A stretch of DNA of 64,000 bases from Blautia wexlerae (GCF_013300825.1 NZ_JAAIMY010000006.1:62001-126000), one strand, 5' to 3'. Numbered from the stretch's first letter, positions 51,622 to 60,284 are shown. Numbers and translations: made by a program. Notes: generated by a model not told the origin, from the letters alone.

Positions 51622-52890
51622 CTATGCAAAAAATACTGTCGCTGCCTTAACCAGGCTCTCTGTATCTTTCGCACCTGTTGTTTCATATACAGAGTGCATG
51701 GCAAGCTGTGCCAGACCGATATCCACTGTTTTCACAGGAACCTGGGTATTGGAAATATTTCCCAGCGTGGATCCGCCTGCCATATCCGAACGGTTCACAA
51801 AGGTCTGGTACGGCACCTTTGCCCTGTCACAGATATCCTTGAAAATTGCAGCGGACACTCCGTCTGTACAATATTTCTGGTTTGCATTGTACTTGATCAC
51901 GATTCCCCCGTTCAGCACCGGACGGTTTACCGGATCTGTCTTATCCGTATAGTTTGGATGGAGAGCATGGGCATTATCTGCAGAAATCATAAAACTGTCT
52001 GCAAGTGCCATATAGTATTCCTCCTGAGTGCGTCCCAGTCCCATATTGATCCGCATCAGAGTATCCTTCAGGAAAGCAGAAGCAGCCCCCTGTCTTGTAC
52101 TGCTTCCCACTTCTTCATTATCCAGCACACAATGTACAGAAATGCTTTCTTCACGATTTCCCTGCAGGAATCCTTCCAGAGAAGAAAATGCACACTGCAG
52201 GTCATCCAGTCTGGGTGCAGAGACAAATTCCTCATTTACTCCCCACAGAGTACCCGGTGTTCTGTCATAAAGAAACAGATCATGTCCCAAAATATCTTCC
52301 GTCTTTACATCTGCGGCCTCAGCCACAGTTTCCATAAATCTGCCCTTTCCTTCCTTATCGCTGAAAAGAGGCAGCATATCTTTCTGCACATTATATTTAT
52401 ATCCGTCATTTACTTCCCTGTTCATATGAATGGCAAGATTAGGAATAACCAACAGATCTCTGTCCACAGTCACCATCTTCTCTCTGATTTTTCCATCCTG
52501 ACGGACGATCAGCCTTCCTGCCACTGACAGAGGTCTGTCAAACCATGGAGACAGAATCATTCCACCGTAACGCTCCACATTCAGTTTGATATAAGCATTC
52601 TCCACCTCTATCTCAGGATTCTCCTTAATCTTAAGGGAAGGGGAATCACTGTGGCTTGCCATAATATGAAACTTCCACACAGGCTTCTGCGGAATGGAAA
52701 AAGCTATGATCGCAGAATGATTTCTGGTCACATAATAATTTCCGCCTTTTTTAAGCTTCCAGTGATCCTCCTCTTTCAATTCTTCAAAGCCTTCTTTGTC
52801 AAGCCTTTTGGTCATCTCCGTCACTGCCTGAAATGCAGTGGGGCTTTTCTCTATGAATTTCAGTAACTTCTTTGCTGTTTTTCTGTACAT
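51622..52890 (-). CDS. apeB: M18 family aspartyl aminopeptidase
   Basis: This protein of about 422 residues is a dodecameric cocatalytic zinc peptidase. Visible motifs are MASHSDSPSLKIKENPEI (first metal histidine and aspartate near residue 85), CVLDNEEVGSSTRQGAAS near residue 260, and SADNAHALHPNY near residue 320. The terminal histidine lies in LAQLAMHSVYET. It removes N-terminal acidic or neutral residues from peptides. The ATG at 52905 lacks a ribosome site, while the one at 52890 has GGAG nine bases upstream, so I start there. Confidence 0.92.
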   Translation of the reverse strand: MYRKTAKKLLKFIEKSPTAFQAVTEMTKRLDKEGFEELKEEDHWKLKKGGNYYVTRNHSAIIAFSIPQKPVWKFHIMASHSDSPSLKIKENPEIEVENAYIKLNVERYGGMILSPWFDRPLSVAGRLIVRQDGKIREKMVTVDRDLLVIPNLAIHMNREVNDGYKYNVQKDMLPLFSDKEGKGRFMETVAEAADVKTEDILGHDLFLYDRTPGTLWGVNEEFVSAPRLDDLQCAFSSLEGFLQGNREESISVHCVLDNEEVGSSTRQGAASAFLKDTLMRINMGLGRTQEEYYMALADSFMISADNAHALHPNYTDKTDPVNRPVLNGGIVIKYNANQKYCTDGVSAAIFKDICDRAKVPYQTFVNRSDMAGGSTLGNISNTQVPVKTVDIGLAQLAMHSVYETTGAKDTESLVKAATVFFA

Positions 52891-52973
52891 AGTTTGATTC
52901 TCCATTTAAATGATTGTGAAAATGATACCTGATTTATATTGTTTCTTATTATAATCAGTCTGTCCTGGTAATA

Positions 52974-53019
52974 AAAACAGCAGTCATTATTTCCATAAGA
53001 AATATGTGCTGCTGCTTTT
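52974..53019 (-). terminator. Terminator of the cupin gene
   Basis: On the minus strand GCAGCAG and CTGCTGTTTTTATT enclose a longer imperfect stem with GAAAT/ATTTC pairs. It lies directly after the cupin stop. Confidence 0.6.
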
Positions 53020-53022
53020 ATA

Positions 53023-53349
53023 TCAGTCTTTAATGATCAGAGCCATAAAAATCAGATCTGTATTTCCTGTATTTGCAAGTGCATGTCCATGATTGTCCGG
53101 TGTGAATGTAATATCTCCGGCTTTTACCGGACGATAGGTACCGTTGTCATTGTATTCGCCCTGTCCCTGTAAAATATAATAGGTTTCACTTTCTCCATGA
53201 TGTTCATGATATCCCAGTGAACATCCCGGCTCCAGGGTTACCTGTGCATACAGTCCACATTTACCGTTCAACTGCTCTGCGTCAAGGATTTCTTTGATAA
53301 TTACGTGACCATTTCCACCTGCCATGTGTTCTTCGCGTCTGATTTTCAT
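53023..53349 (-). CDS. Cupin-domain protein
   Basis: The 108-residue single-domain cupin has motif 1 in SLGYHEHHGESETYYILQGQGEYND, shown here as GYHEHHGESE and YILQGQGEY, with three histidines and a glutamate as likely metal ligands. Motif 2 is FTPDNHGHALANTGN. Small cupins of this kind bind a metal and an unknown small molecule. AGGAGGG lies nine bases before the ATG. It is a single-gene unit with its own terminator. Substrate unknown. Confidence 0.85.
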   Translation of the reverse strand: MKIRREEHMAGGNGHVIIKEILDAEQLNGKCGLYAQVTLEPGCSLGYHEHHGESETYYILQGQGEYNDNGTYRPVKAGDITFTPDNHGHALANTGNTDLIFMALIIKD

Positions 53350-53485
53350 AATTTTTTGCCCTCCTGTAGGTGTTTTCTCTTTTATAGAATTTCCATTGAA
53401 TATATCATAGCACTGTTTATAAAAAATGGCAAAGTAAATATCAATGGAACATTCAACAAAATATCGTTACTGGTTACTGTTCACT

Positions 53486-54337
53486 TTATTTTGCAGTATT
53501 TTCAGATTTGTTCAGAAGGCTGTCCAGAAGCTGCGAAATGGTCTGATTTAACACAGGATGTCGCAGATACGGAGCAATCTGATTCATTGGTACAAGAACG
53601 AAATCGCGGTTGTGCAGATCAATATGAGGAATATGAAGATCTGGCATATCAATAATTTCCTGATCATAAAACAGGATATCCAAATCCAGTGTCCTTGGTC
53701 CCCAGTGGATGATACGTTCCCTGTTTGCCGCCTGTTCTAACTGATGCAGTCGCACAAGCAATTCTCCAGGAGTAAGAAGTGTCCGCATTTTCAGAACTCC
53801 ATTTAAAAATTCATCCTGATCAGTAACTCCGTAAGGTTCTGTAATAAGATAATCGGAAATTGCCTCTATACGGCATCCTTTTGTCTCTGCCAGACCACGG
53901 ATCCCATTATCTATATACATCTTTTTATCACCCATATTAGAGCCAAAAGCAATGTAAGCAGTATGCCATTTCCGTGTAATTTCCACAGATACAGTTTTCA
54001 AAGGAAGACCAACCGGTGCCCAGGGCTTTTCGATCTTCAGAGTGATTTTTTCAAGTCCGGAAAGAGAGCAAAGAAGCATTTCTGCAAGATTCTCTGCAAG
54101 AGATTCCAGAAGTTTATAAGTATGTTTTCTGGTGAAATCAGTGATCATATGGCTGACTTCGCCATAGTTTATGGAAGCAGACAACTCATCGGTTAATCCC
54201 GCCAGACGTGTTCTGGTAAAAAGTGTAGCAGAAATAACAAACTTCTGTCCCAGAACATTTTCTTCGGGATATACACCATGGTTTGCAAAAACTTCCAACT
54301 CTTTAATTTCTATTTTATCTAATCTGGTCTCATCCAT
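53486..54337 (-). CDS. folBK: Dihydroneopterin aldolase / HPPK fusion
   Basis: The 283-residue fusion has FolB at residues 1 to about 118 (IEIKELEVFANHGVYPEENVL, the conserved SINYGEVSHMI, TLKIEKPWAP) and HPPK (FolK) from about residue 123 (YIAFGSNMGDKKMYIDNGI, RIIHWGPRTLDLDIL, HIPHIDLHNRDFVLVP). The two steps give 6-hydroxymethyl-7,8-dihydropterin and its pyrophosphate, the substrate of FolP encoded upstream. I start at the ATG at 54337 with AAAGGA upstream; the frame opens 13 codons earlier. It is the last gene of the folate operon. A GTTACTGTTCAC repeat end touches its stop codon. Confidence 0.95.
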   Translation of the reverse strand: MDETRLDKIEIKELEVFANHGVYPEENVLGQKFVISATLFTRTRLAGLTDELSASINYGEVSHMITDFTRKHTYKLLESLAENLAEMLLCSLSGLEKITLKIEKPWAPVGLPLKTVSVEITRKWHTAYIAFGSNMGDKKMYIDNGIRGLAETKGCRIEAISDYLITEPYGVTDQDEFLNGVLKMRTLLTPGELLVRLHQLEQAANRERIIHWGPRTLDLDILFYDQEIIDMPDLHIPHIDLHNRDFVLVPMNQIAPYLRHPVLNQTISQLLDSLLNKSENTAK

Positions 54338-54394
54338 AACAGCAAATCCTTTCTGTATGTTATTTATATTTACCATCTGTTTTGTGCCAGTAAT

Positions 54395-55204
54395 TTATCT
54401 GCGTCCCAGGATTGCTTCTGTCATCTGGATCACACGCTTGTTTTCTTTAACATCGTGGACACGGACAAAAGAGCATCCCTTCATTACGCCAATTACACTG
54501 GTAGCCAAAGTCCCCTCCACTCGCTGATCTACAGGAAGCTCCAGTGCCAGTCCGATCATGGATTTGCGGGATGTACCAAGGAGAACCGGAAATCCCAGAT
54601 TCTGAAAAAGCTCCAGGTGATTCATTGCTTCCAGATTCATTTCAAATGTTTTTCCAAAACCAATTCCCGAATCAAGCATGATTTTTTCATCTTTAATGCC
54701 GGCCTGTCTTGCAAGATTGACACATTCCTGTGTTTCGGCGAGCATATCAATGAGAAAGTTTTGATATTCTGTATTAGATTTGTTGTGCATCAGACAACAG
54801 GCCACATCATATTTTGCGATCACAGCTGCCATTTTCGGATCATATTTTAATCCCCAGATATCATTAACCAGGTCAGCTCCTGCCTGGATAGAGCTTTCAG
54901 CAACACTGCTCTTAAAAGTATCTACAGAAACAGGAATGTCAAAATGTTTTTTGACCGCTTCAATAACAGGAAGAACTCTCTGTGCTTCCTCATCAGCACT
55001 GACAGGTGTATGACCGGGACGTGTAGATTCGCCTCCGATATCAATAATATCTGCACCATCAGCAATCATTGCCTCTGTATGTTTCAAAGCTTCATCCATA
55101 TGATTCCATTTGCCGCCGTCAGAAAAGGAATCAGGGGTAACATTTAGAATTCCCATTATGTAAGTATGATTCTTAGTATCAAAAAAACGGTTTCCAATTT
55201 TCAT
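54395..55204 (-). CDS. folP: Dihydropteroate synthase
   Basis: The 269-residue TIM-barrel enzyme has YIMGILNVTPDSFSDGGKW near residue 15, IIDIGGESTRPGHTPVS near residue 56 and FPVLLGTSRKSMIG near residue 215. It joins hydroxymethyl-dihydropterin pyrophosphate to p-aminobenzoate and is the sulfonamide target. AAAGGA precedes the ATG. It lies between the HD-domain gene and folBK in the folate operon. Confidence 0.95.
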   Translation of the reverse strand: MKIGNRFFDTKNHTYIMGILNVTPDSFSDGGKWNHMDEALKHTEAMIADGADIIDIGGESTRPGHTPVSADEEAQRVLPVIEAVKKHFDIPVSVDTFKSSVAESSIQAGADLVNDIWGLKYDPKMAAVIAKYDVACCLMHNKSNTEYQNFLIDMLAETQECVNLARQAGIKDEKIMLDSGIGFGKTFEMNLEAMNHLELFQNLGFPVLLGTSRKSMIGLALELPVDQRVEGTLATSVIGVMKGCSFVRVHDVKENKRVIQMTEAILGRR

Positions 55205-55243
55205 GAGCAGAGCCCATCCTTTCTTTTGTGCTTATGAAGAAGA

Positions 55244-55741
55244 TCAGTATTCAATTTTCATATTTTTTTTATCATCAGACCAATAGCATTCAGAAGCTGC
55301 GGAACATAAAAAACAATTTCTGGACTGCTTATCTGCTTTATAAAGAAGTGCTGCCAGCGTACTGCAGGAATCTCCTTTTCGGTGATGTCCAATGGAAGAC
55401 AGAATCAGTTCTTTTTCCTGTTCTGTAAAGTGCAGATCTGTCAGGATTTCCCGTGCGATTTCTACTCCTGCAATATCATGGGGAATGTTGTACTGATATT
55501 GCTGTGCACGTCCGATATCATGAAGAAGTGCTGCTGCATAGATAAGCTCTTTGGACAGCTCCAGATATTCCTCCAGTGCATAAATGTACATCAGCCGTGC
55601 AACATCCAGAAAATGTTCAGGCGTATGACGGCAGAAGATCCGTTCACTTTCAAATTCCTGTATTTTTTTATAATGTTCCTGATAAACCGGGTGTCTCCAG
55701 ATCTGATTGACACGATCCATATCTGAAAAATTGTTATTCAT
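55244..55741 (-). CDS. HD-domain hydrolase in the folate operon
   Basis: This 165-residue metal-dependent phosphohydrolase has the HD signature: histidine in [15 protein letters not shown] near residue 38, HD pair in [14 protein letters not shown] near residue 74, and an aspartate in [11 protein letters not shown] near residue 87. The ATG overlaps the folE TGA (ATGA), so translation is coupled to folE. The operon lacks a nudix enzyme for removing phosphates from dihydroneopterin triphosphate, and this protein sits exactly between FolE and FolP, so it may fill that gap. This is an inference from position only. Confidence 0.8.
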   Translation of the reverse strand: MNNNFSDMDRVNQIWRHPVYQEHYKKIQEFESERIFCRHTPEHFLDVARLMYIYALEEYLELSKELIYAAALLHDIGRAQQYQYNIPHDIAGVEIAREILTDLHFTEQEKELILSSIGHHRKGDSCSTLAALLYKADKQSRNCFLCSAASECYWSDDKKNMKIEY

Positions 55742-56295
55742 CCTTTTACCATAGAAAGGAACATTTTCTGCAGTTCCTTATCTTCTGTAAATGCACCACG
55801 GGTTACAGTAGTGATCGTTTTGCTACCTGGTTTTTTTATTCCGCGCATGGTCATACAGGTATGTTCCGCTTCCAGCATTACCATAATTCCTTTTGGATCC
55901 AGAGTACGCTCCAAAGCATCTGCAATCTGAACAGTAAGCCGTTCCTGGATCTGTGGTCTTCTGGAATAAACCTCTACTGTACGTGCCAGTTTGCTTAAAC
56001 CGGCAACTTTGCCGTTGGGGATGTATGCAAGATGAGCTTTTCCATAAAAAGGCATCAGATGATGCTCACACATGGAGTAAAAGGTGATGTCTTTTTCCAG
56101 CACGATTTCATTATTTTCTACAGGAAACTGCTTTAACAGATGCTGGTCCGCTTCATGACCAAGACCTCCGTAAATTTCTTCACACATGCGGGCAATCCTG
56201 TCAGGAGTATCAATCAGACCTTCCCGTGTGATATCTTCACCGATACCTTCCAGAAGCAGACGGACTGCCTGCTCAATTTTCACTTTGTCAACCAT
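55738..56295 (-). CDS. folE: GTP cyclohydrolase I
   Basis: The 185-residue type IA enzyme has zinc ligands in [17 protein letters not shown] near residue 74 and the cysteine in [12 protein letters not shown] near residue 145. The active-site region [17 protein letters not shown] lies near residue 110. It converts GTP to dihydroneopterin triphosphate, the first step of folate synthesis. AAGGAGG precedes the ATG. It is first in the operon folE > HD > folP > folBK, behind a probable THF riboswitch. Confidence 0.95.
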   Translation of the reverse strand: MVDKVKIEQAVRLLLEGIGEDITREGLIDTPDRIARMCEEIYGGLGHEADQHLLKQFPVENNEIVLEKDITFYSMCEHHLMPFYGKAHLAYIPNGKVAGLSKLARTVEVYSRRPQIQERLTVQIADALERTLDPKGIMVMLEAEHTCMTMRGIKKPGSKTITTVTRGAFTEDKELQKMFLSMVKG

Positions 56296-56326
56296 TAAAA
56301 AGTAACCTCCTTTGTATTTTTGAAAT

Positions 56327-56364
56327 GGAGATTATCCTTTTGACCAAATTAAAAAGGATATCTC
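56327..56364 (-). promoter_or_regulatory. Expression-platform hairpin before folE
   Basis: On the minus strand GGAGATATCCTTTT pairs with AAAAGGATAATCTCC around a 10-base loop, just before the folE ribosome site. An upstream AGAGGATATCTC (near 56410) can pair with the same GAGATATCCT arm instead. This gives two exclusive structures, as expected for a riboswitch. Confidence 0.6.
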
Positions 56365-56424
56365 CAATTGTGATAGAATGTATGTCGAAAACATTCCCTA
56401 ACACAATATGAGATATCCTCTTAT

Positions 56425-56530
56425 ATTGTTTGCAACGGGTGCGGATAATATACCGTAAGACGCACTTTTCGTTTCAGTGACAACTCCCCATTCACCGAAC
56501 ACTTAACGCATAAAATCCTATTTTGCATAT
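56425..56530 (-). ncRNA. Probable tetrahydrofolate (THF) riboswitch
   Basis: The minus strand contains GCGTTAAGTG and GTGAATGGGGAGTTGTCAC followed by ACGAA, a GCG-containing segment and a closing TTGCA that can pair with TGCAA at the 5-prime end. This matches the core order of THF-I riboswitches, which control folE and folate transporters. The position, 130 bases before folE, fits. Edges are approximate. A TGGTATACT extended -10 lies at 56548-56556. Confidence 0.75.
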
Positions 56531-56620
56531 CATTCATTTCGGTATTCAGTATACCATGTAATACGATAATAGAAAAGCTTTTTTCTGACTTTTCAGAATG
56601 ATTTTTTCCTGCTGCCAGAA

Positions 56621-56743
56621 CTAATAGTTTCGAAGTACACTTTGCAGATATTCTTTATACTGCTGCTTTACATCTTCCGGTCCGACAATCCTCATCCCAG
56701 ATCCGACACCGGTAAGCCAGACAAAAAACTGCGAGCTTATCTG
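56621..56743 (-). pseudogene. C-terminal remnant of a WYL-domain regulator
   Basis: A frame of about 40 codons with no start reads FFVWLTGVGSGMRIVGPED, then VKQQYKEYLQSVLRNY and stop at 56621. This is the usual end of WYL-domain transcription regulators. A stop codon lies seven codons before the recognisable part, and no winged-helix portion is present. The yolD gene begins almost directly next to it, so the rest was probably lost in a rearrangement. Confidence 0.6.
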
Positions 56744-56752
56744 TTTTTACAT

Positions 56753-57166
56753 TTACCACTCTTCACATTTAATATCACTTATCTGTTCGATTGGGATGAC
56801 CGTTTGATCCGTCATGATTATGGTATGCTCATATTCATCTACCTTTTTTACAATACCAGAGTACGTAACATAGGATCCGCCGGCTTTTTTTGCATCGGGA
56901 ATAAAATAAGTTATCGATACATTCTGTTCTATACCGATATTATTTCTGATTATATTAATTTTTTCGTTCAGCTGAGCAATCACTTCCTCGCTCAGTTCCA
57001 ATCTTTCATCTGTTAATTTTGCCGTTTCTTTTATCGCAGCATCATGTCCGGTCAGAGCTGCAAAAGGAGCAAATTGTGCTGCCCGATCCCGAAGTGGCAT
57101 TTGCGGATGATTCTTAGAGACCGGATGCGGTAAATTGATGATATCGTCATAAGAATTATTTTTCAT
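56753..57166 (-). CDS. yolD: YolD-like protein
   Basis: The 137-residue protein contains [40 protein letters not shown], and ends with [19 protein letters not shown]. That is the YolD/DUF1874-like pattern found with Y-family polymerases. YolD-like proteins are thought to act with UmuC-like polymerases as a UmuD-like partner. AAGGAG lies before the ATG. It is 15 bases downstream of the polymerase gene, on the same strand, so the two form a unit. Confidence 0.85.
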   Translation of the reverse strand: MKNNSYDDIINLPHPVSKNHPQMPLRDRAAQFAPFAALTGHDAAIKETAKLTDERLELSEEVIAQLNEKINIIRNNIGIEQNVSITYFIPDAKKAGGSYVTYSGIVKKVDEYEHTIIMTDQTVIPIEQISDIKCEEW

Positions 57167-57181
57167 CCTCTTCCAACTCCT

Positions 57182-58711
57182 TTACGCCTTATGTCCGCCA
57201 ATTTGTTCATTTCTGTCCTTGGCGGTTGCACCTTCCTGAAGATTCATTCCCTTCAGTACAGCGTTTTTTCCAAATTTCTTCTTGATACTGAGCATTGCCT
57301 CCTGCATACGTTTTTCGCGATCCAACTCAGCCACTTCCTCTTCCTGCTTTTTCCTTTGTGCCTCATAATCCGTAAAAAGATCCAGCTGCTCATACACTTC
57401 TTCTTTCTTGACAGATTTTTCATCCACAAGCCTGTTCGCTGTGATATTGATTCTTCTGACAAGCAGGTTTCTGTCAACAAGCCTGTCATATAACTCTATT
57501 ACTGCATCTGTTATCATTTTTGTTGAGGAAGTCTGCCGTTTCAGATTGGTCGTTCCATGTGCGTGTTTCGGAATTCTTCTTCCATAACGGTCGATCGTAA
57601 CCTCTCCATGATACTGCTTTTTCCTGTCGGCATTATTCAGATTCTCAATATCATAACCAACCGTCAACACAATCTGGTCTGTTACAAGCTTCTTATCCAC
57701 CAAATCCAAAACCATCTGGTCCGTCATCTCTTTGACGACTAATTTTGCTTTTTCAAAGTCATAAGGACAATGAAGTACCTGCCCGGAACAAACACTGTTC
57801 GTTTCCGGTTTGTAAGCCTTGACCATTTTCATGGTACAAGGCTCATATCCCCAGGCATGATCAATCAGCAGCTCTGCATTAACGCCAAACAGTTTATATA
57901 GCAAATCTTCGTTATATAATTCATTCTCTTTTCCGATGGAACATCTGGCAATATCACCCATCGTATAGAGGCCATATTCTTCCAACTTCTTTGCATATCC
58001 CTTTCCGACTCTCCAGAAATCAGTAAGAGGTCTGTGGCTCCAGAGTTTCCTTCGGTATGACATTTCATCCAGTTCTGCAATTCGTACACCATCTTTATCT
58101 GCTTTAATATGCTTCGCCACGATATCCATCGCAATCTTACACAGATACATATTTGTTCCGATTCCAGCAGTTGCCGTTATACCTGTCGTTTTCAGCACAT
58201 CCTGTATCATGGTCATCGCCAGTTCTCTTGGTGTCATATTATAAGTATGCAGATAATCCGTCACATCCATAAATACTTCGTCGATTGAATAAGGAAAAAT
58301 ATCTTCCGGTGCAATATATTTCAGATAAATGCTGTAAATTCTGGTGCTGTATTCCAGATAGAGAGCCATCCGGGGAGGAGCAACAATATAATCAATCTCC
58401 AGTGCAGAATTGATATTTAATTCTGTACTGTCATCAGAAGAACCAATAAATGTTCTGTTCGGTGCTTTCCACCTGCGGGCACTATTGGCTTCTTTTACTT
58501 TTTGGACAACCTCAAATAAACGAGCCCTTCCGGGTATCCCATAACACTTTAAGGCTGGAGAGACCGCAAGACAGATCGTTTTTTCTGTTCTGCTTTTATC
58601 CGCAACCACAAGATTGGTCGTCAAAGGATCCCTATTTCGTTCTTTACATTCCACAGATGCGTAGAATGACTTAAGATCGATTGCAATATAGGTTCTTTTC
58701 TTTTCCATCAT
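57182..58711 (-). CDS. Y-family DNA polymerase (UmuC/UvrX type)
   Basis: The 509-residue translesion polymerase has the first catalytic aspartate in YIAIDLKSFYASVECKERN near residue 8. The second metal motif is PYSIDEVFMDVTDY near residue 140, and the palm/thumb segment is ATAGIGTNMYLCKIA. The little-finger region follows, then a C-terminal charged extension (QRKKQEEEVAELDREKRMQ). It copies damaged DNA with low fidelity and is usually SOS-controlled. GGGAGGTG precedes the ATG pair at 58711/58708. No LexA box was convincingly seen. It is coupled with yolD downstream. Confidence 0.92.
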   Translation of the reverse strand: MMEKKRTYIAIDLKSFYASVECKERNRDPLTTNLVVADKSRTEKTICLAVSPALKCYGIPGRARLFEVVQKVKEANSARRWKAPNRTFIGSSDDSTELNINSALEIDYIVAPPRMALYLEYSTRIYSIYLKYIAPEDIFPYSIDEVFMDVTDYLHTYNMTPRELAMTMIQDVLKTTGITATAGIGTNMYLCKIAMDIVAKHIKADKDGVRIAELDEMSYRRKLWSHRPLTDFWRVGKGYAKKLEEYGLYTMGDIARCSIGKENELYNEDLLYKLFGVNAELLIDHAWGYEPCTMKMVKAYKPETNSVCSGQVLHCPYDFEKAKLVVKEMTDQMVLDLVDKKLVTDQIVLTVGYDIENLNNADRKKQYHGEVTIDRYGRRIPKHAHGTTNLKRQTSSTKMITDAVIELYDRLVDRNLLVRRINITANRLVDEKSVKKEEVYEQLDLFTDYEAQRKKQEEEVAELDREKRMQEAMLSIKKKFGKNAVLKGMNLQEGATAKDRNEQIGGHKA

Positions 58712-58747
58712 TCTACACCTCCCGATTCTCCTGTGTTCCGTTTGTGA

Positions 58748-59203
58748 TTATTTCTCCTTATCCATCACCATATGTATCATTTTCTCGAAGGATTCCCTGA
58801 AATGCTCATCATCCTCTGCTGTTCGTTTTCTTGGTCCTTTTAGGTGATTCTTTCCGGATTCCCTTCGTGCTTTCTTGTTCAAGTGACGCTCCATAAGCAT
58901 CTGGTCAATATTTTCATTGGTATACCATTTCCCGGATTGGTGAATCGCATACGCAGCTTTTCCAAGTGCCATTGCTGCCACTCCATAATCCTGTGATACA
59001 ACAATATCGCCCCTATGGCAAATGCTGATCAGTTTATAATCCACTGCATCTGCTCCGGCTCCAACTACAATCACTTCACTGTAATCAGATGATAACACAT
59101 GATTGGTATCACACAACAACGTTACCGGAAGATTGTGCTCTTTTGCAACTTTTTCAACAATACCGACTACCGGACAGGCATCTGCATCAACCAAGATCTG
59201 CAT
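58748..59203 (-). CDS. YaiI/YqxD family protein (DUF188)
   Basis: The 151-residue protein begins MQILVDADACPVVGIVEKVA and continues with VDYKLISICHRGDIVVSQDYG and AAMALGKAAYAIHQSGKWY, the conserved body of the UPF0178 family. The fold is PIN-like with conserved aspartates, suggesting a nuclease, but no activity is established. I start at 59203, after AAAGGAGG; the frame opens 21 codons earlier. It lies upstream of the polymerase gene in a minus-strand series of short genes. Confidence 0.88.
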   Translation of the reverse strand: MQILVDADACPVVGIVEKVAKEHNLPVTLLCDTNHVLSSDYSEVIVVGAGADAVDYKLISICHRGDIVVSQDYGVAAMALGKAAYAIHQSGKWYTNENIDQMLMERHLNKKARRESGKNHLKGPRKRTAEDDEHFRESFEKMIHMVMDKEK

Positions 59204-59213
59204 ATTTCCTCCT

Positions 59214-59582
59214 TTAATTGCACCTGAACGGAGTGCGAACCTCAATAAGATTACCACTGGGATCATACAGTCTTACAAGCTTCTGCCCATCTGCAAGTTC
59301 TGTCAGTTCGGTGGCATATCGGACGAAATACTTACCAGATTCATATTTCGCAAGCAATCCATCTATATCAAAATCCTCGAAATACAATTCCATCATGTTA
59401 TTGAACGGCGTAGAAGTTTCATTCAATGTTTTCCCCCATATGTCGGCATCCTGCAAAACAAGTCCCTCCGATAAGATCACATTACCTTCATTCTTAAGAA
59501 TCACTTGCAGTCCAAATAAGTCCCTATAAAATTCTATGGATTTTTCTATATCATCCACCACAATCAGTACATTCTTTAACAT
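59214..59582 (-). CDS. VOC (glyoxalase-like) family protein
   Basis: The 122-residue single-domain protein starts LKNVLIVVDDIEKSIEFYRD and ends YDPSGNLIEV, the two hallmark halves of the vicinal oxygen chelate fold. The first half carries LKNEGNVILSEGLVLQ. Metal ligands are not obvious. Members include glyoxalases, dioxygenases and antibiotic-binding proteins. GAGGTGG precedes the ATG at 59582. It is part of the minus-strand series with deformylase and YaiI. Function unknown. Confidence 0.8.
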   Translation of the reverse strand: MLKNVLIVVDDIEKSIEFYRDLFGLQVILKNEGNVILSEGLVLQDADIWGKTLNETSTPFNNMMELYFEDFDIDGLLAKYESGKYFVRYATELTELADGQKLVRLYDPSGNLIEVRTPFRCN

Positions 59583-59609
59583 ACCGGCCACCTCGCAATC
59601 CGCATTCGA

Positions 59610-60020
59610 TTATATGATCTTCCCAGACAAATGATCAATTTCATGTTGACAGATCTGTGCCGTCCATCCAGACAGCTTCTGCCGCTGTTTTTTCCAGTTG
59701 AAGTCATAATATTCTACTTCAATTTCCTGATATCTGGTCGTCTTACGAACACCATCCAGAGACAGACAGCCTTCTTCCGTCTCATACATGTCATGCTTTG
59801 AAACAATCACCGGGTTAAACATAACAACATCTATAAATCCCATATTCACAATGATAATATTCTTCCTTACACCAATCATATTTGCAGCCATACCAACGCA
59901 CCGTTCCCGGTTCGCCTGCAGCGTGTCCTGCAGATCCTTTCCAATCTGGATATCTGCTTTTGTGGCCGGCTCGGATGGCTGGCTTAAAAAGAAAATGTCT
60001 CTTACTATTTGCTTTACCAT
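59610..60020 (-). CDS. def: Peptide deformylase-like protein, variant motif 1
   Basis: The 136-residue protein shows motif 2 ETEEGCLSLDG (Cys metal ligand) and motif 3 CQHEIDHLSG (two histidine ligands and catalytic glutamate). Motif 1, normally GxGxAAxQ, reads CVGMAANMIG, so the conserved glutamine is replaced by methionine. Canonical enzymes remove formyl groups from new proteins. This short variant, about 25 residues below usual length, may have altered activity, and a housekeeping deformylase is expected elsewhere. AGGAGAACTACA precedes the ATG. Confidence 0.8.
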   Translation of the reverse strand: MVKQIVRDIFFLSQPSEPATKADIQIGKDLQDTLQANRERCVGMAANMIGVRKNIIIVNMGFIDVVMFNPVIVSKHDMYETEEGCLSLDGVRKTTRYQEIEVEYYDFNWKKQRQKLSGWTAQICQHEIDHLSGKII

Positions 60021-60039
60021 TGTAGTTCTCCTGCAATTT

Positions 60040-60255
60040 TTATTTTACTTTTTTCAACTTGTTGTTCACATCAAGACAAACCTTGTCCCCTTCATTGATG
60101 TTACATTCATAGAGCATGGCATCCTCTGCTTTTATCCTTATTTCTTCTCCTGAAGAATTCATAAGCGTCACTATTGCCATGACTGGCATGCCTTTCGGTC
60201 GCTCTTCACAACCGAAGTCCAGGTCTTCCTCAATTCGTTTTACTGTGTATATCAT
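60040..60255 (-). CDS. Small uncharacterised protein
   Basis: This 71-residue protein begins MIYTVKRIEEDLDFGCEERP, then GMPVMAIVTLMNSSGEEIRI, and ends INEGDKVCLDVNNKLKKVK. The alternating beta pattern suggests a small OB- or SH3-like barrel. AGAGGAATTGCT precedes the ATG at 60255. It lies 30 bases after mutT and 20 bases before the deformylase gene, so it is probably co-transcribed. No family recognised. Confidence 0.65.
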   Translation of the reverse strand: MIYTVKRIEEDLDFGCEERPKGMPVMAIVTLMNSSGEEIRIKAEDAMLYECNINEGDKVCLDVNNKLKKVK

Positions 60256-60284
60256 AGCAATTCCTCTGAAAATAATATTAGAAA

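Noticed and set aside
51451-52527. 358-codon plus-strand frame opposite the M18 aminopeptidase
   Set aside because: Antisense shadow of a well supported gene; composition is not protein-like and no start signal is present.
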